From IMG/VR virus record IMGVR_UViG_3300045242_000144, positions 1 through 36,980 of that record: DNA of 36,980 nucleotides; one strand, written 5' to 3'. The stretch comes from a virus. Each line of letters begins with the position of its first letter. The stretch's first letter is position 1. Of this stretch, positions 28,801 to 36,163 are shown piece after piece. The position numbers were made by a program, and so were the translations under genes. The notes under the pieces were generated by a model, which ran no database searches, was not told where the DNA came from, and saw only the letters and a list, made by a program, of their open reading frames with translations.

Positions 28801-29409
28801 TTGATAGCCGGGCTCCAGGATATGGCCACCGATCAGCTCGTCAGGGTGACCGCTATTGCCGAGTCGATCACGCCGATCGCGGCGGCGCTGAAGGCTTGGG
28901 CGGATGCGACGGCGGCGATTCGAGGCTATACGGCTATCGCGGCCGAGACCTGGCAACTGGTGCTCGACGACTTCAAGAAGGGCTTGCAGTTGCTGAGCGT
29001 GTTGCTCGAGCAGGCTACGGAGTTCGACGATCTGGCGGGCAAGGTTGACGACAAGCTCGAGAGCGGAGCGGCGAAGCTGGCGAAGGGCGTGGCCGCGATG
29101 GCGGGCGCCGTCAAGTCGACCGCGGACGTGTTACAGGCGGCTTTCGGGCAGATCCAGGGGGGCGCGACTCCGGGAACGGTGGTGGGGGGTCAGAGCTTCG
29201 ATTACGGGTCGGCTTTGGTCGGGAGCTTCGGCGGCTCGGGAGCCGGCAGCTTTGGGCCGCGACCTGGAGGGGCGCCGGGCGGGGGAGGTATTTATTTCGC
29301 TCCGGGGTCGATCGTGGTGCAGGGGAGCTTGATACACCAGTCGACGCTTCAGGATGCGGTAGTGGCGGCGCTGGTGGACGCGCAACGGAGAGGGAGATTG
29401 GCGGCGTAG
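25861..29409 (+). CDS. Tape measure protein
   Basis: The 1182-aa protein is the largest in the window and sits after the chaperone pair. Its N-terminal part (SESVIRELVVRFKGDTVEFE, then RAMESALGGLKGFASEAVAA) and the segment QLSDELARAGPVMRDFGISF plus LVKQTGGDVLGAFDQLIDRM match the TP901-type tape measure core. Hydrophobic stretches (GGAIGAGLAAGAAAIAGIGI; GSLFPGIGTAVGAVVGGALG) are typical. It sets tail length and guides DNA injection. Long helical regions fill the middle. I chose ATG 25861 (MSESV...) since upstream codons read through another gene. The TAG stop is followed by a GGGG like a REP start. Confidence 0.9.
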   Translation: MSESVIRELVVRFKGDTVEFERAMESALGGLKGFASEAVAAGGAIGAGLAAGAAAIAGIGIAAIAAGQDVNQAWREIEVRTGATGDVLKGLQADFAAVFANVPESAKGVGDTIAQLSQRLGLAGEALRELSEKEIELAHITGAQLGPQVQATSKLFEQWKSSIKDPSDALEFLFAVSQKTGITVTQLSDELARAGPVMRDFGISFEQGAAMLAQLDKEGLDSGKVIAGMSIAFRALVKQTGGDVLGAFDQLIDRMKNAGSAADANTLAIQYFGKGAATMGEAVRSGKLDVDGLLKSLETSGPGIKKTAEDVRTVGESFEQLKNKVEGLLAPLGQDLIAAMDGAVQGLSKFVDAYESDWGGLKTAIDADIKDIASFYHDHKAEIDALAQAVGVALGVAVKFWAEGAKEILDSISAITLAMRVATGDWSAAWQQINDISAREQEKNKAAAAAFVQWNLDKFGSYGREVSAVLSASWDAISRLFTAAWDSLKTQTENAWQAIKQAIIEPIQETLDWLQSKVRDFQAAFSAITEAARAGLIVHSPPAAAVWLAQIGESAGAAAEAAKKAAPQFDAGFSAVSSSAAKNIPAVTGQFQGLGASIVKVLEDLGVKVPKIFDDIFGSISKSRGAGSAKASAAKTGTELGDELVDAFGAALKGVQGVAAAAKQGGVFGGIEGALSGAMAGAEIGSLFPGIGTAVGAVVGGALGLIGGLFGKSALQKAQEAAALQQALDAVKESQQQVLQAVEQTKQSWIKTLDDARALLESIQFYTKVPKISFQQFFADVNKLFAQVVDLAKAWKLDATADIKAAADNLLAGVQLVAALPAALDGISKYLGTPDESFAQFFAAANNFFTKLDDWFATIQKSTARMVSKWSGLLSPGADLVKSLIEGLTGMTAIKDLPTDDQFALIGRAIDIIISSIGAIADKVDKSLLKAVAFFADKAQSALTLWKDATDAIRATVDVPTVSKSDADNVVTSIRTFLDALIAGLQDMATDQLVRVTAIAESITPIAAALKAWADATAAIRGYTAIAAETWQLVLDDFKKGLQLLSVLLEQATEFDDLAGKVDDKLESGAAKLAKGVAAMAGAVKSTADVLQAAFGQIQGGATPGTVVGGQSFDYGSALVGSFGGSGAGSFGPRPGGAPGGGGIYFAPGSIVVQGSLIHQSTLQDAVVAALVDAQRRGRLAA

Positions 29410-29412
29410 GGG

Positions 29413-29446
29413 TTGGTTTCGGGTTCCGAGTTCCGGGTTTCTGGTT
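29413..29446 (+). repeat. Type-3 repeat, copy 2
   Basis: GGTTTCGGGTTCCGAGTTCC and following GGGTTTCTGGTT fill the gap between the tape measure stop and the next ATG. The gene after it starts at the edge of the repeat (GGTT-ATGAGA). The same edge is GGTT-GTGAGA in copy 3. Confidence 0.75.
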
Positions 29447-30007
29447 ATGAGAACTTACATTCATTATTCGCTGACTAAGTTGCCGGTTTGTTATCGCGGG
29501 AACAAGGTGATGGGGAAGAGCCGGACCGTTCGCACGACCGGCGATCGGTCCCTGGTGACCTGTCCGAAATGCCAGGCTCTCGCCGGCATCGCCGACGAAA
29601 AACGGGATGCGATTCTCGATCGGCGATTCGGGGACCTGGTCGCCAAGAGGGTGATGCCCGACGGGTCCGTCTTCTGCATTTGCGAGCCGGAAGACGGGCG
29701 CGAATGCGGACGCGGGCGCACCTGTACCCGCAATCAACTGACGTCGCACAGCGTCCAGCGTTGCTGGACCTGCGCGAAGGCTCGGCAGCGCGGGGCTAAC
29801 GGCCGTCGCAATCGAGAGATGGACTGGCAGCCGAGAGCGGAGACGCCGGCGGCTCCGAAGTGCATTTGCCTGAAGCGAACGATCGAGGGGCGGAGTTTCG
29901 TTGTAAGAAACGAGGCGTGTCCGGTCGCGGGGCACGGCTGGCTTGTGAGGGAGTGGAGGCGGGGCGGCTCGGAGATCGATTCTCCGGCCGCGGGGCAGAT
30001 GTTGTAG
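29447..30007 (+). CDS. Cys-rich hypothetical protein in tail module
   Basis: From ATG 29447 the product is 186 aa; ATG 29510 is an alternative with a GGGAACAAGG before it. It has many CxxC-type motifs (VTCPKCQAL, FCICEPEDG, CWTCAK, KCICLKR) and probably binds zinc. The first start lies at the end of a simple repeat without a Shine-Dalgarno site, so the second may be preferred. It lies where distal tail or baseplate proteins are expected. A REP-like repeat gives its TAG stop. Confidence 0.55.
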   Translation: MRTYIHYSLTKLPVCYRGNKVMGKSRTVRTTGDRSLVTCPKCQALAGIADEKRDAILDRRFGDLVAKRVMPDGSVFCICEPEDGRECGRGRTCTRNQLTSHSVQRCWTCAKARQRGANGRRNREMDWQPRAETPAAPKCICLKRTIEGRSFVVRNEACPVAGHGWLVREWRRGGSEIDSPAAGQML

Positions 30008-30088
30008 GGGCGGCCCTTGTGGCTGCCCGGTTTCCCCGAGTACAGGCGTCTGTACCGGTTTCGGGTTCCGAGTTTCGGGTTTCCGGTT
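30004..30088 (+). repeat. REP-like repeat 9, type-2 palindrome and type-3 repeat copy 3
   Basis: Type-1 repeat at 30004-30028 (its TAG is the stop of the gene before), palindrome GTACAGGCGTCTGTAC at 30040-30055, and the type-3 repeat at 30057-30088. The three repeat kinds lie side by side here. Confidence 0.85.
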
Positions 30089-30493
30089 GTGAGAGAAGAG
30101 TTGGCGAAGGCCGTCGGGTATCGCACGGTGTTCTTTGGAACGGTTTCGCGATTCGGGAGCAAGAAAGGTTTCAAGGGACGGCCGGCGATTGAAACGCTCT
30201 GCCTGGTCGATGTGAGGGATCGCTCGGGGCGCATAAGCTGCGATCACCTCTGGTTCGTCTTTACCGCGGGGTTCAAACGCGCCGCACCGGAGCTGGGCGA
30301 CAGGGTGCAGTTCGACGCTCGAGTGAGGCCTTACTTGAAGGGTTATCGCGGAGGGCGGAACGATCCGGAGTGCGGGGGCGTGACCACGGATTACAAGCTG
30401 AGCAACCCGACGGGCATTCGGGTGATAGCCAGGCGGGGAAGCCGGCCGGATCGCGCGGCGAATTCATTTCAGGCTGCTACTTTGTTCGATTGA
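30089..30493 (+). CDS. OB-fold-like small protein
   Basis: From GTG 30089 the product is 134 aa. Its middle (FGTVSRFGSKKGFKGRPAIE, TLCLVDVRDRSGRISCDHLW, LGDRVQFDARVRPYLKGYRG) follows a five-strand OB-fold order seen in small phage nucleic-acid-binding proteins. The start codon lies at the edge of the type-3 repeat, without a clear ribosome site; an in-frame TTG near 30101 is an alternative. It is unusual among tail genes. Function: probably nucleic-acid binding, not proven. Confidence 0.55.
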   Translation: MREELAKAVGYRTVFFGTVSRFGSKKGFKGRPAIETLCLVDVRDRSGRISCDHLWFVFTAGFKRAAPELGDRVQFDARVRPYLKGYRGGRNDPECGGVTTDYKLSNPTGIRVIARRGSRPDRAANSFQAATLFD

Positions 30494-30513
30494 ACTGGCG
30501 AGGACGAAATGAG

Positions 30514-30560
30514 GTACAGGCGTCTGTACCTGCGCGGGCGGCCACAAGGGCCGCCCCTAC
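30514..30560 (-). repeat. REP-like pair 10, inverted
   Basis: Palindrome GTACAGGCGTCTGTAC (30514-30529) followed by a type-1 repeat on the - strand (30536-30560). It ends 12 nt before the next ATG, which has only weak upstream purines. Confidence 0.85.
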
Positions 30561-30572
30561 TCAGTAGAAAAA

Positions 30573-32321
30573 ATGTCCGCTTTTGTGCCAAAAGTTACGA
30601 TCTCCTTTGACGGGGTCAGCGATGTCGACGTGACCGGCGACGTGCGCATTGCCGACGGCGTGCGATGCCGGCGCGGCCGGGATCAGATTCGCATTCTGTC
30701 TCCGGCGATGGCTGGAGATTTTAGCTGCGTGCTCGACAATCGAAGCCGGAACTATAGCACCGATAACGGAGCTTCGCCTTACGCGGGATCTCTGATTCCA
30801 GGGCGCACGGTGAAGCTCTCGGCGATCGGCGACCCTGCCTTTGCGATATTTGCCGGATTGGTCGACAACTTCCAGAACCTCCCGAGTAAGAGCCAGCTCT
30901 CGGTTGGTGTGCCGGCGCTGGGGATGCCGTCGCGGCTGGTCGGCAAGAAGGTGTCGACGGGGCTCTATCCCGATATCACGGTCGATGTTGCAATCGGGAT
31001 CATACTCGACTCGGTAGGATGGCCCGCGGATCAAAGGCAATTGGCGGCGGCCGACACCACGCTTCAGTGGTTTTGGCTCGACGACGAAGACGCTTTCAGC
31101 GCGATTCAAACGCTTCTGTTGACGGAGGGACCGGGCTCGGCGTTCTACGAAGCGGGCGATGGCACGCTGGTATTCGAGAACCGCAATTATCGCACGACGA
31201 CGGCGCGAAGCAAGGCTCCGGTCGAGACCTTTACCGACGACGATATCTGGGACTTCAAGCCGGACCTTCAGTACAAGGACGTTATCAACGTCTGCAGCGT
31301 GCAGACTAAGGAGCGCCAGCTTGCGGACTCGCGTTCGATCGTGTGGAGCCTTCCCGAAGCGTTGGTGTTGGCGCCTAACGAGCTGCGGAAGGTAATCGCG
31401 CGCGGGAGCGATCCGTTTACGAGCGGGCTATTTGATGGAGCCGCCGGCATAAACGAAGTGCAGTTATTGACGAGCAATCTGATCGGCACAATCTATTTCA
31501 CTCTTACCGGTCCGAACGGCATCGCGACGGGCATCATCGACCGCACGGAATTCGACGCCGCGCACATACAGGCGGCGCTCGACGGCTCCCTGGGGTTTGG
31601 AAACTGCAACTGCACCGACGTATCGGCGGGGCACGTTCAGGTTCAGTTCGTGAACGACTATGGCTCGCAGCCGATCGCGCTTATGACTGTGATCGTCACT
31701 CCGTATGGCGACCCGCCGGGCACGGGTAATGTAGTGGTCGCGGAAACCACGCCGGGCCAGCTTCCCAGCCTGGTGGTATCGGCAGGGTTTTTGGATAGCG
31801 TCACCTGGGACCGTAACAGCGGGGCCTATATGGAATTGCGTTTCCAGGCGGGTCCGGAAGGGGCCACGGTCACGAGGGCGGACCTCTACGGGACGCCGCT
31901 CGCCGTCATTCGCACGCGGGAGATAAAGAGCACGCTGGACACGTCGGGCTCACAACGCGACTTCGGCGCTATTCCATTCGTGCTCGGCTGCCGGCCTGAA
32001 ATCGACGCCGATACGGCGCTGACGCTGGTCAACGCGGTGGCGGGTTACTACGAGCGTCCCCGGGGCACGGCCGAAGTCGTCATTTGGGGCTTGCCCGGTA
32101 TGCTGGCTCGGCTGGCCGATCGGGAGATCTCCGATTGCATTCAAATCGTCAATTATCAGTCCGCGATCAATGCAAATTACTGGATCGAGCAGATCACGGT
32201 CGAAATAATCGACGGATTGCTGCGAATGACCCTCGGTTGCGAAAGGCAGCACGTGTCAATCGTGTCGAGTGAGGATGATCAGGAGGTTACGACCGAGGAT
32301 GGGCAACTGATAAGGGCATAA
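30573..32321 (+). CDS. Minor tail / tail-tip protein
   Basis: The 582-aa protein follows the tape measure region, where distal tail and baseplate hub proteins are found. The N-terminal 250 residues contain GRDQIRILSPAMAGDFSCVL, DNRSRNYSTDNGASPYAGSL, PGRTVKL and FAGLVDNFQ, a pattern found in phage tail proteins that build the hub ring. The segment from 430 on (SVTWDRNSGAYMELRFQAGP; YYERPRGTAEVVIWGLPGML) looks like another beta domain. The assignment is supported by position and pattern. No enzyme motif is seen. Confidence 0.7.
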   Translation: MSAFVPKVTISFDGVSDVDVTGDVRIADGVRCRRGRDQIRILSPAMAGDFSCVLDNRSRNYSTDNGASPYAGSLIPGRTVKLSAIGDPAFAIFAGLVDNFQNLPSKSQLSVGVPALGMPSRLVGKKVSTGLYPDITVDVAIGIILDSVGWPADQRQLAAADTTLQWFWLDDEDAFSAIQTLLLTEGPGSAFYEAGDGTLVFENRNYRTTTARSKAPVETFTDDDIWDFKPDLQYKDVINVCSVQTKERQLADSRSIVWSLPEALVLAPNELRKVIARGSDPFTSGLFDGAAGINEVQLLTSNLIGTIYFTLTGPNGIATGIIDRTEFDAAHIQAALDGSLGFGNCNCTDVSAGHVQVQFVNDYGSQPIALMTVIVTPYGDPPGTGNVVVAETTPGQLPSLVVSAGFLDSVTWDRNSGAYMELRFQAGPEGATVTRADLYGTPLAVIRTREIKSTLDTSGSQRDFGAIPFVLGCRPEIDADTALTLVNAVAGYYERPRGTAEVVIWGLPGMLARLADREISDCIQIVNYQSAINANYWIEQITVEIIDGLLRMTLGCERQHVSIVSSEDDQEVTTEDGQLIRA

Positions 32322-32333
32322 CAGGAGGAAAAG

Positions 32334-32561
32334 ATGGCATTTCTTGAAGGCGGCATTACCTTTGTCGATTTTATGCTGGGGCTCACCATCACAATTTTGC
32401 GAGAGGCTATTCCGGTCGGACTCGCAATGTATCTTGGCGTTCGATTGGCGTTTCGCTCGGTTGGCAGGGTGCAGGGCGGTGAGAAGATTCGGACAGAAGA
32501 GATTCGAAAGGCCCTGCTGGAGTTGACGCGGACGGGGCGCGTCCCGGAGGACTCAAAGTGA
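32334..32561 (+). CDS. Small membrane protein
   Basis: ATG 32334 follows AGGAGG. The 75-aa product has a long hydrophobic stretch (VDFMLGLTITILREAIPVGL, AMYLGVRLAF) and an amphipathic C terminus (EKIRTEEIRKALLELTRTGR). It could be a holin-type protein or a small envelope protein. It overlaps the next gene by 4 nt if that gene starts at 32558. Confidence 0.6.
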   Translation: MAFLEGGITFVDFMLGLTITILREAIPVGLAMYLGVRLAFRSVGRVQGGEKIRTEEIRKALLELTRTGRVPEDSK

Positions 32562-32606
32562 CACTGAAGCAGGCGCGTCGAGCAAACGTTGGAGGACTCA
32601 AAGTGA
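32546..32606 (+). repeat. Duplicated ribosome-site/start block
   Basis: GGAGGACTCAAAGTGA occurs at 32546-32561 and again at 32591-32606, 45 bp (15 codons) apart in the same frame. Each copy offers a GTG start at the proper distance, so the tail fibre has two equally good starts. Confidence 0.8.
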
Positions 32607-34906
32607 AAAAGCGCATAGCTCTATCGATCATCTACCTGGCGGCGTTGTGTTCGTTGCCCTTTTTCGTGACCGAGGCGCAAATCAAGATAAGCGCCTTGCC
32701 GGCGGCGAGCAGCGCGACCGGAAGCGATGTCACCATCATAGTGCAGTCGGGAGTCACGAAGAAAATATCCATCGCCAACCTTTTGACCGGCCAGGCGCTT
32801 GGAGGCACGACAACCCTGAACGGGCCGCTCTCTCGAGCCTACGGAGGGGCCGATCCGACGACTATCGACGATCAGGTCGGGCCGTTCTCGCTCCAGGGAA
32901 TACGGGTGGCCGGCAACTACGCTCTCGACTCGCCCGCGATCGGCAATATTTTTCCGGTCTTTTCCTCCGCTCGGAACAGCGGGTCGGCGCCGGTGACCGG
33001 GATCGCCGGCTTTGGGTTTTCCTCGGGGGCGACTTCGAACTCGTTTGGCGGCAACTTCGTCGCCTATAACGAGATCAGCGGAGGCCACGCCAATGCCGTC
33101 GAGCTGGATGGCGGCAACCTGGTCACGAATTCCGGCGGCGAGGCTCACCTGTTGGTGGCCGTTTTCTACGGCGGGCACGGCGGGAGCAACTATATTCAGA
33201 TGAGCTCCGGCTCGACGTCTTCCGAGCCGGACGACGGCATCAGCTTTGAGGGCACGACACGGACGCCGGTCAAGTCTACCGGCAAGGCAATTAAAACCGT
33301 TGGGTCCTGGACGGTCGCGGATTTTATCGACGCTTCGAGCATTACTTGTACTGATGCGGCTTTCAAGAGCGTCGGCGCGATCATCGACGGCTCGGGCAAC
33401 TTCAACGGGCAGGCCTATGGCGGGGTCTACTTCGACGCCTCGAGCGGGTTTCGCGTCGGCGGCGCGGCGGCTTCCGGGAAGGTACTTAGAGGCAACGGAA
33501 GCTATTTCCTCAGCGCCACTTTGGCCTTTTCCGATCTTTCGGGTTCTCTCACTTCGGGGCAGGACTACACGAGCGGGATAAGCGCCGGGACTTATCGCAG
33601 CGTGACCGTGAACACAACGGGCCGTGCGACTGGAGGCACGAATCCGACTACCTTTGCCGGCTATGGGCTCTCGGATACCAGCGCGAACCTTGCGGCTTCG
33701 CTGACTGATGAGACGGGAAGCGGGCCGGCTGTGTTTGCGACCGGCCCGGCAATCAGCGGAGGCTCGCACGTCGCCCTTACCTCCTTCGGGATACGTTCGA
33801 CGGGCGCTGCTTTCGATTTGACGATTGCAAGCACGGAGGTGTTTACGGCCGGGCGCACTCTTACGATCAAGGTGAACGATGCGGCGCGCACGATCGATAT
33901 TGCCGGCAATCTCACGCTTGCGGCGGCTTTCAGCACTTCGGGCGCGAACGCGCTGACTCTGACCACTACCGGAAGCACGAATGTAACGCTGCCGACTTCG
34001 GGGACGCTCGTTAATTCGTCAGTGGCTACTCTTTCGTCGCTCGCCTCGATCGGAACGATTACGACGGGAACGTGGAACGCGACTGTTATTGGTTCGCAGT
34101 ATGGCGGAACGGGGCAGAACTGGTCAGCCTCGAGCGGATTGCCCAGCGTGAATTCGGGCGCCTGGAGCTTGAATACCGTCACCCAGAACGGCGTAGCGTT
34201 CGGCGGCGCTTCGAGCGCGGTGAGCTTCACGTCGGCGGCGGCGAACTCGATACTCCAAACCAACGGCTCGAACGTTCCCAGCCTCAGCCAGACGTTGCCG
34301 GCGGCGGTCCAGGGGAACATCACGGCGCTTGGTACGATCGCGTCTGGAACGGTGCCTCAGGCTAACGTCAGCAACCTGGGATACGTTATCGTCTCGACTC
34401 AGGCGGCCAGCTCATCGGCGACTATCGATTTCACGTCGCTTGATAACACCTATGACAGCTACATCCTGGAGGTGAGCGGCGCTCACCCGGCTACTAACGA
34501 CGTGGCGGCGTGGATCCGGATACAGACGGGCGGATCGACCTGGCAAACGTCAGGCTATCGCTACGGGATAAGCGAAACGGGATCGAGCGGCGCAACCTCG
34601 CTCGATCAGAGTACCTCAGACGCTAAACTTCAGATGAGCAAGGGGGTCGGCGCGCTGGTCGCCGTCGGGAACACGTCCGGATACAACTGGAGCGGGGAAA
34701 TCAAGTTTCAGCTTCCGGCGAGCTCGAACTTCCTCGAGGCGAGAATCGACGGGCAGTATTCGATCGCGGCGGGCACGGACTCGGTTCGAATCGTTGGAGG
34801 CGGCCGCTACGACACGGTTGGCGCTATCACGGGGATTCGGTTCTTGTTTTCGTCGGGCAACGTTTCCAGCGGACAGTTTACGCTCTACGGGAGAAGGAAG
34901 AGCTAG
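32558..34906 (+). CDS. Tail fibre/receptor-binding protein with signal-like N terminus
   Basis: The 782-aa protein starts at GTG 32558, or at GTG 32603 (767 aa). From the second start the N terminus is a Sec-type signal peptide (KKRIALSIIYLAALCSLPFF, VTEAQ), rare for a tail fibre. The body is Gly/Ser/Thr/Ala-rich with fibre repeats: TFAGYGLSDTSANLAASLTD, TGTWNATVIGSQYGGTGQNW, LASIGTITTG. The C-terminal 150 residues (VIVSTQAASSSATIDFTSLD, NTYDSYILEVSG) form a head-like beta domain found in phage fibres. It is probably the protein that contacts the host. A real export role cannot be excluded. Confidence 0.75.
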   Translation: MTLKQARRANVGGLKVKKRIALSIIYLAALCSLPFFVTEAQIKISALPAASSATGSDVTIIVQSGVTKKISIANLLTGQALGGTTTLNGPLSRAYGGADPTTIDDQVGPFSLQGIRVAGNYALDSPAIGNIFPVFSSARNSGSAPVTGIAGFGFSSGATSNSFGGNFVAYNEISGGHANAVELDGGNLVTNSGGEAHLLVAVFYGGHGGSNYIQMSSGSTSSEPDDGISFEGTTRTPVKSTGKAIKTVGSWTVADFIDASSITCTDAAFKSVGAIIDGSGNFNGQAYGGVYFDASSGFRVGGAAASGKVLRGNGSYFLSATLAFSDLSGSLTSGQDYTSGISAGTYRSVTVNTTGRATGGTNPTTFAGYGLSDTSANLAASLTDETGSGPAVFATGPAISGGSHVALTSFGIRSTGAAFDLTIASTEVFTAGRTLTIKVNDAARTIDIAGNLTLAAAFSTSGANALTLTTTGSTNVTLPTSGTLVNSSVATLSSLASIGTITTGTWNATVIGSQYGGTGQNWSASSGLPSVNSGAWSLNTVTQNGVAFGGASSAVSFTSAAANSILQTNGSNVPSLSQTLPAAVQGNITALGTIASGTVPQANVSNLGYVIVSTQAASSSATIDFTSLDNTYDSYILEVSGAHPATNDVAAWIRIQTGGSTWQTSGYRYGISETGSSGATSLDQSTSDAKLQMSKGVGALVAVGNTSGYNWSGEIKFQLPASSNFLEARIDGQYSIAAGTDSVRIVGGGRYDTVGAITGIRFLFSSGNVSSGQFTLYGRRKS

Positions 34907-34911
34907 CCTGA

Positions 34912-35499
34912 ATGAATGACAACTTCCAACGATGCTCCAAAGCCGAGCCGTGCATCCTGCTAGTGGTCGAAGACGACGGCGACCAGGCGGAGATGCTCAA
35001 GAGGTTGCTCGAGGATTACGACGGGCGCTTCAGCGTCACGCTTGCGCGATCGGTGGCGGAAGCCGCGGCCGTGCTGTCGACTCGGCCGATCGATCTGATT
35101 CTTCTCGATTTGAACCTCGACGAAAACAGCCGCGGGCTCGAGACGCTGGATCAGATCAAGCCGCTTGCGCAGGATTTACCGATCGTGATCGTGACCGCGC
35201 AGGACGATCGGGAGACGGCGATGGCGGCGCTGGACCACGGCGCGCGGCAGTATTTTATCAAGCCGATCAACATAGAGAACCTTGTCATCAGTATTCCGTA
35301 TATCATCACCAATCACCGTAACTATCGGGAACTACAGGAGATATGCGCACAGTTGAACGCGCGCGTGGACTCGATCACTATAATGCGGCAGAGCCTTGAG
35401 AGTGTCGCATCGGGCACGGATGAGCTTACGGGTGAGATCAGGGCGATAGTGGACAGGCTGGAGCGGCAGACTCGGCGGCGAATGAAGATGGGGGTTTGA
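34912..35499 (+). CDS. Response regulator receiver domain protein
   Basis: The 195-aa protein has a complete receiver domain at about 13-130: acidic pair D21/D22 (VVEDDGDQ), phospho-acceptor D66 (LILLDLNL), T95 (IVIVTAQDD) and K117 (YFIKPIN). All residues needed for phosphorylation are present. The C-terminal 60 residues are helical (coiled-coil type), with no DNA-binding or enzymatic output domain. It might act as a stand-alone phospho-relay or sense a host kinase. It starts 5 nt after the fibre gene stop, far from any regulatory gene. Such proteins are rare in phage structural clusters. Confidence 0.85.
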   Translation: MNDNFQRCSKAEPCILLVVEDDGDQAEMLKRLLEDYDGRFSVTLARSVAEAAAVLSTRPIDLILLDLNLDENSRGLETLDQIKPLAQDLPIVIVTAQDDRETAMAALDHGARQYFIKPINIENLVISIPYIITNHRNYRELQEICAQLNARVDSITIMRQSLESVASGTDELTGEIRAIVDRLERQTRRRMKMGV

Positions 35500-35512
35500 T
35501 TGTCGCGGAACG

Positions 35513-35905
35513 ATGGACTTAGCTCGCATACTCCCTTATGTGACCACGATCGCAATGGGCGCGTGGGCCGTGTATTTGCAATTACAGAAGAGGGGCGAGG
35601 CGAAGCGGGACGATATCGCGCAGGTGGAAGTGGCCCGGCTGAAGGCGATGAGCGAGCGAGAGGCTCGGCTCTTCCAGCATCAGGAGGATATGGCTCAGGC
35701 CACGCTTGCGGAGATCGCCAGGCTGCGGGCTCTGGCGCTGCAGATCGAGGAACGGGACATCTCGCAAAGGGTGTTGGTCGAGGACCTGTCGAAGCGGCTT
35801 ATGGTCGCTGAGCACGAGAATGAGCGGCTCAAGATGGAACGATCGGCGATCTTTCAGGAGGTTGCGACCTTGCGGATGGAGTTAAAGAATGGACTCGACG
35901 AATGA
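35513..35905 (+). CDS. Membrane-anchored coiled-coil protein
   Basis: The 130-aa protein has an N-terminal hydrophobic segment (LARILPYVTTIAMGAWAVYL) and a long coiled coil (KAMSEREARLFQHQEDMAQA ... LVEDLSKRLMVAEHENERLK). This topology fits an i-spanin or a holin accessory protein. It overlaps the next gene by 17 nt. No lysis enzyme is close, so the role is unproven. Confidence 0.6.
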   Translation: MDLARILPYVTTIAMGAWAVYLQLQKRGEAKRDDIAQVEVARLKAMSEREARLFQHQEDMAQATLAEIARLRALALQIEERDISQRVLVEDLSKRLMVAEHENERLKMERSAIFQEVATLRMELKNGLDE

Positions 35906-36143
35906 GCATCGAGGATCGGTGGCCGGGCGGCGAATGGTGCCCGACAAGTATCTGGCGCTGTTCGCGTGGATGCTGCTGTTGACGATCTACGTCGGGTTTA
36001 CGATCTTCGGCAGGGAGTCGAAGGTGATAGAAGGTATGCTTGCAACCTCTTTCGGCTCACTAATTATGGCTTTGCAGGCAGGAATCAAACGAATGGAGGG
36101 AGCGCCTTACAGGGGCAAGGAACGAAGGGAAGAGAACCTCTAG
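35889..36143 (+). CDS. Holin candidate
   Basis: The 84-aa protein from ATG 35889 (or GTG/ATG near 35934) has two transmembrane segments (LALFAWMLLLTIYVGFTIFG and GMLATSFGSLIMALQAGIKR) and a basic tail. The size, two helices and neighbouring coiled-coil membrane protein agree with class II holins. No endolysin was found in the window, so it is only a candidate. Confidence 0.5.
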   Translation: MDSTNEHRGSVAGRRMVPDKYLALFAWMLLLTIYVGFTIFGRESKVIEGMLATSFGSLIMALQAGIKRMEGAPYRGKERREENL

Positions 36144-36158
36144 TACAGGCGCGTGTAC
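36143..36158 (+). repeat. Type-2 palindrome, imperfect copy
   Basis: GTACAGGCGCGTGTAC lies 5 nt before the next ATG and starts right at the stop codon of the gene before. One pair of the palindrome is mismatched. Confidence 0.7.
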
Positions 36159-36163
36159 TTGTA

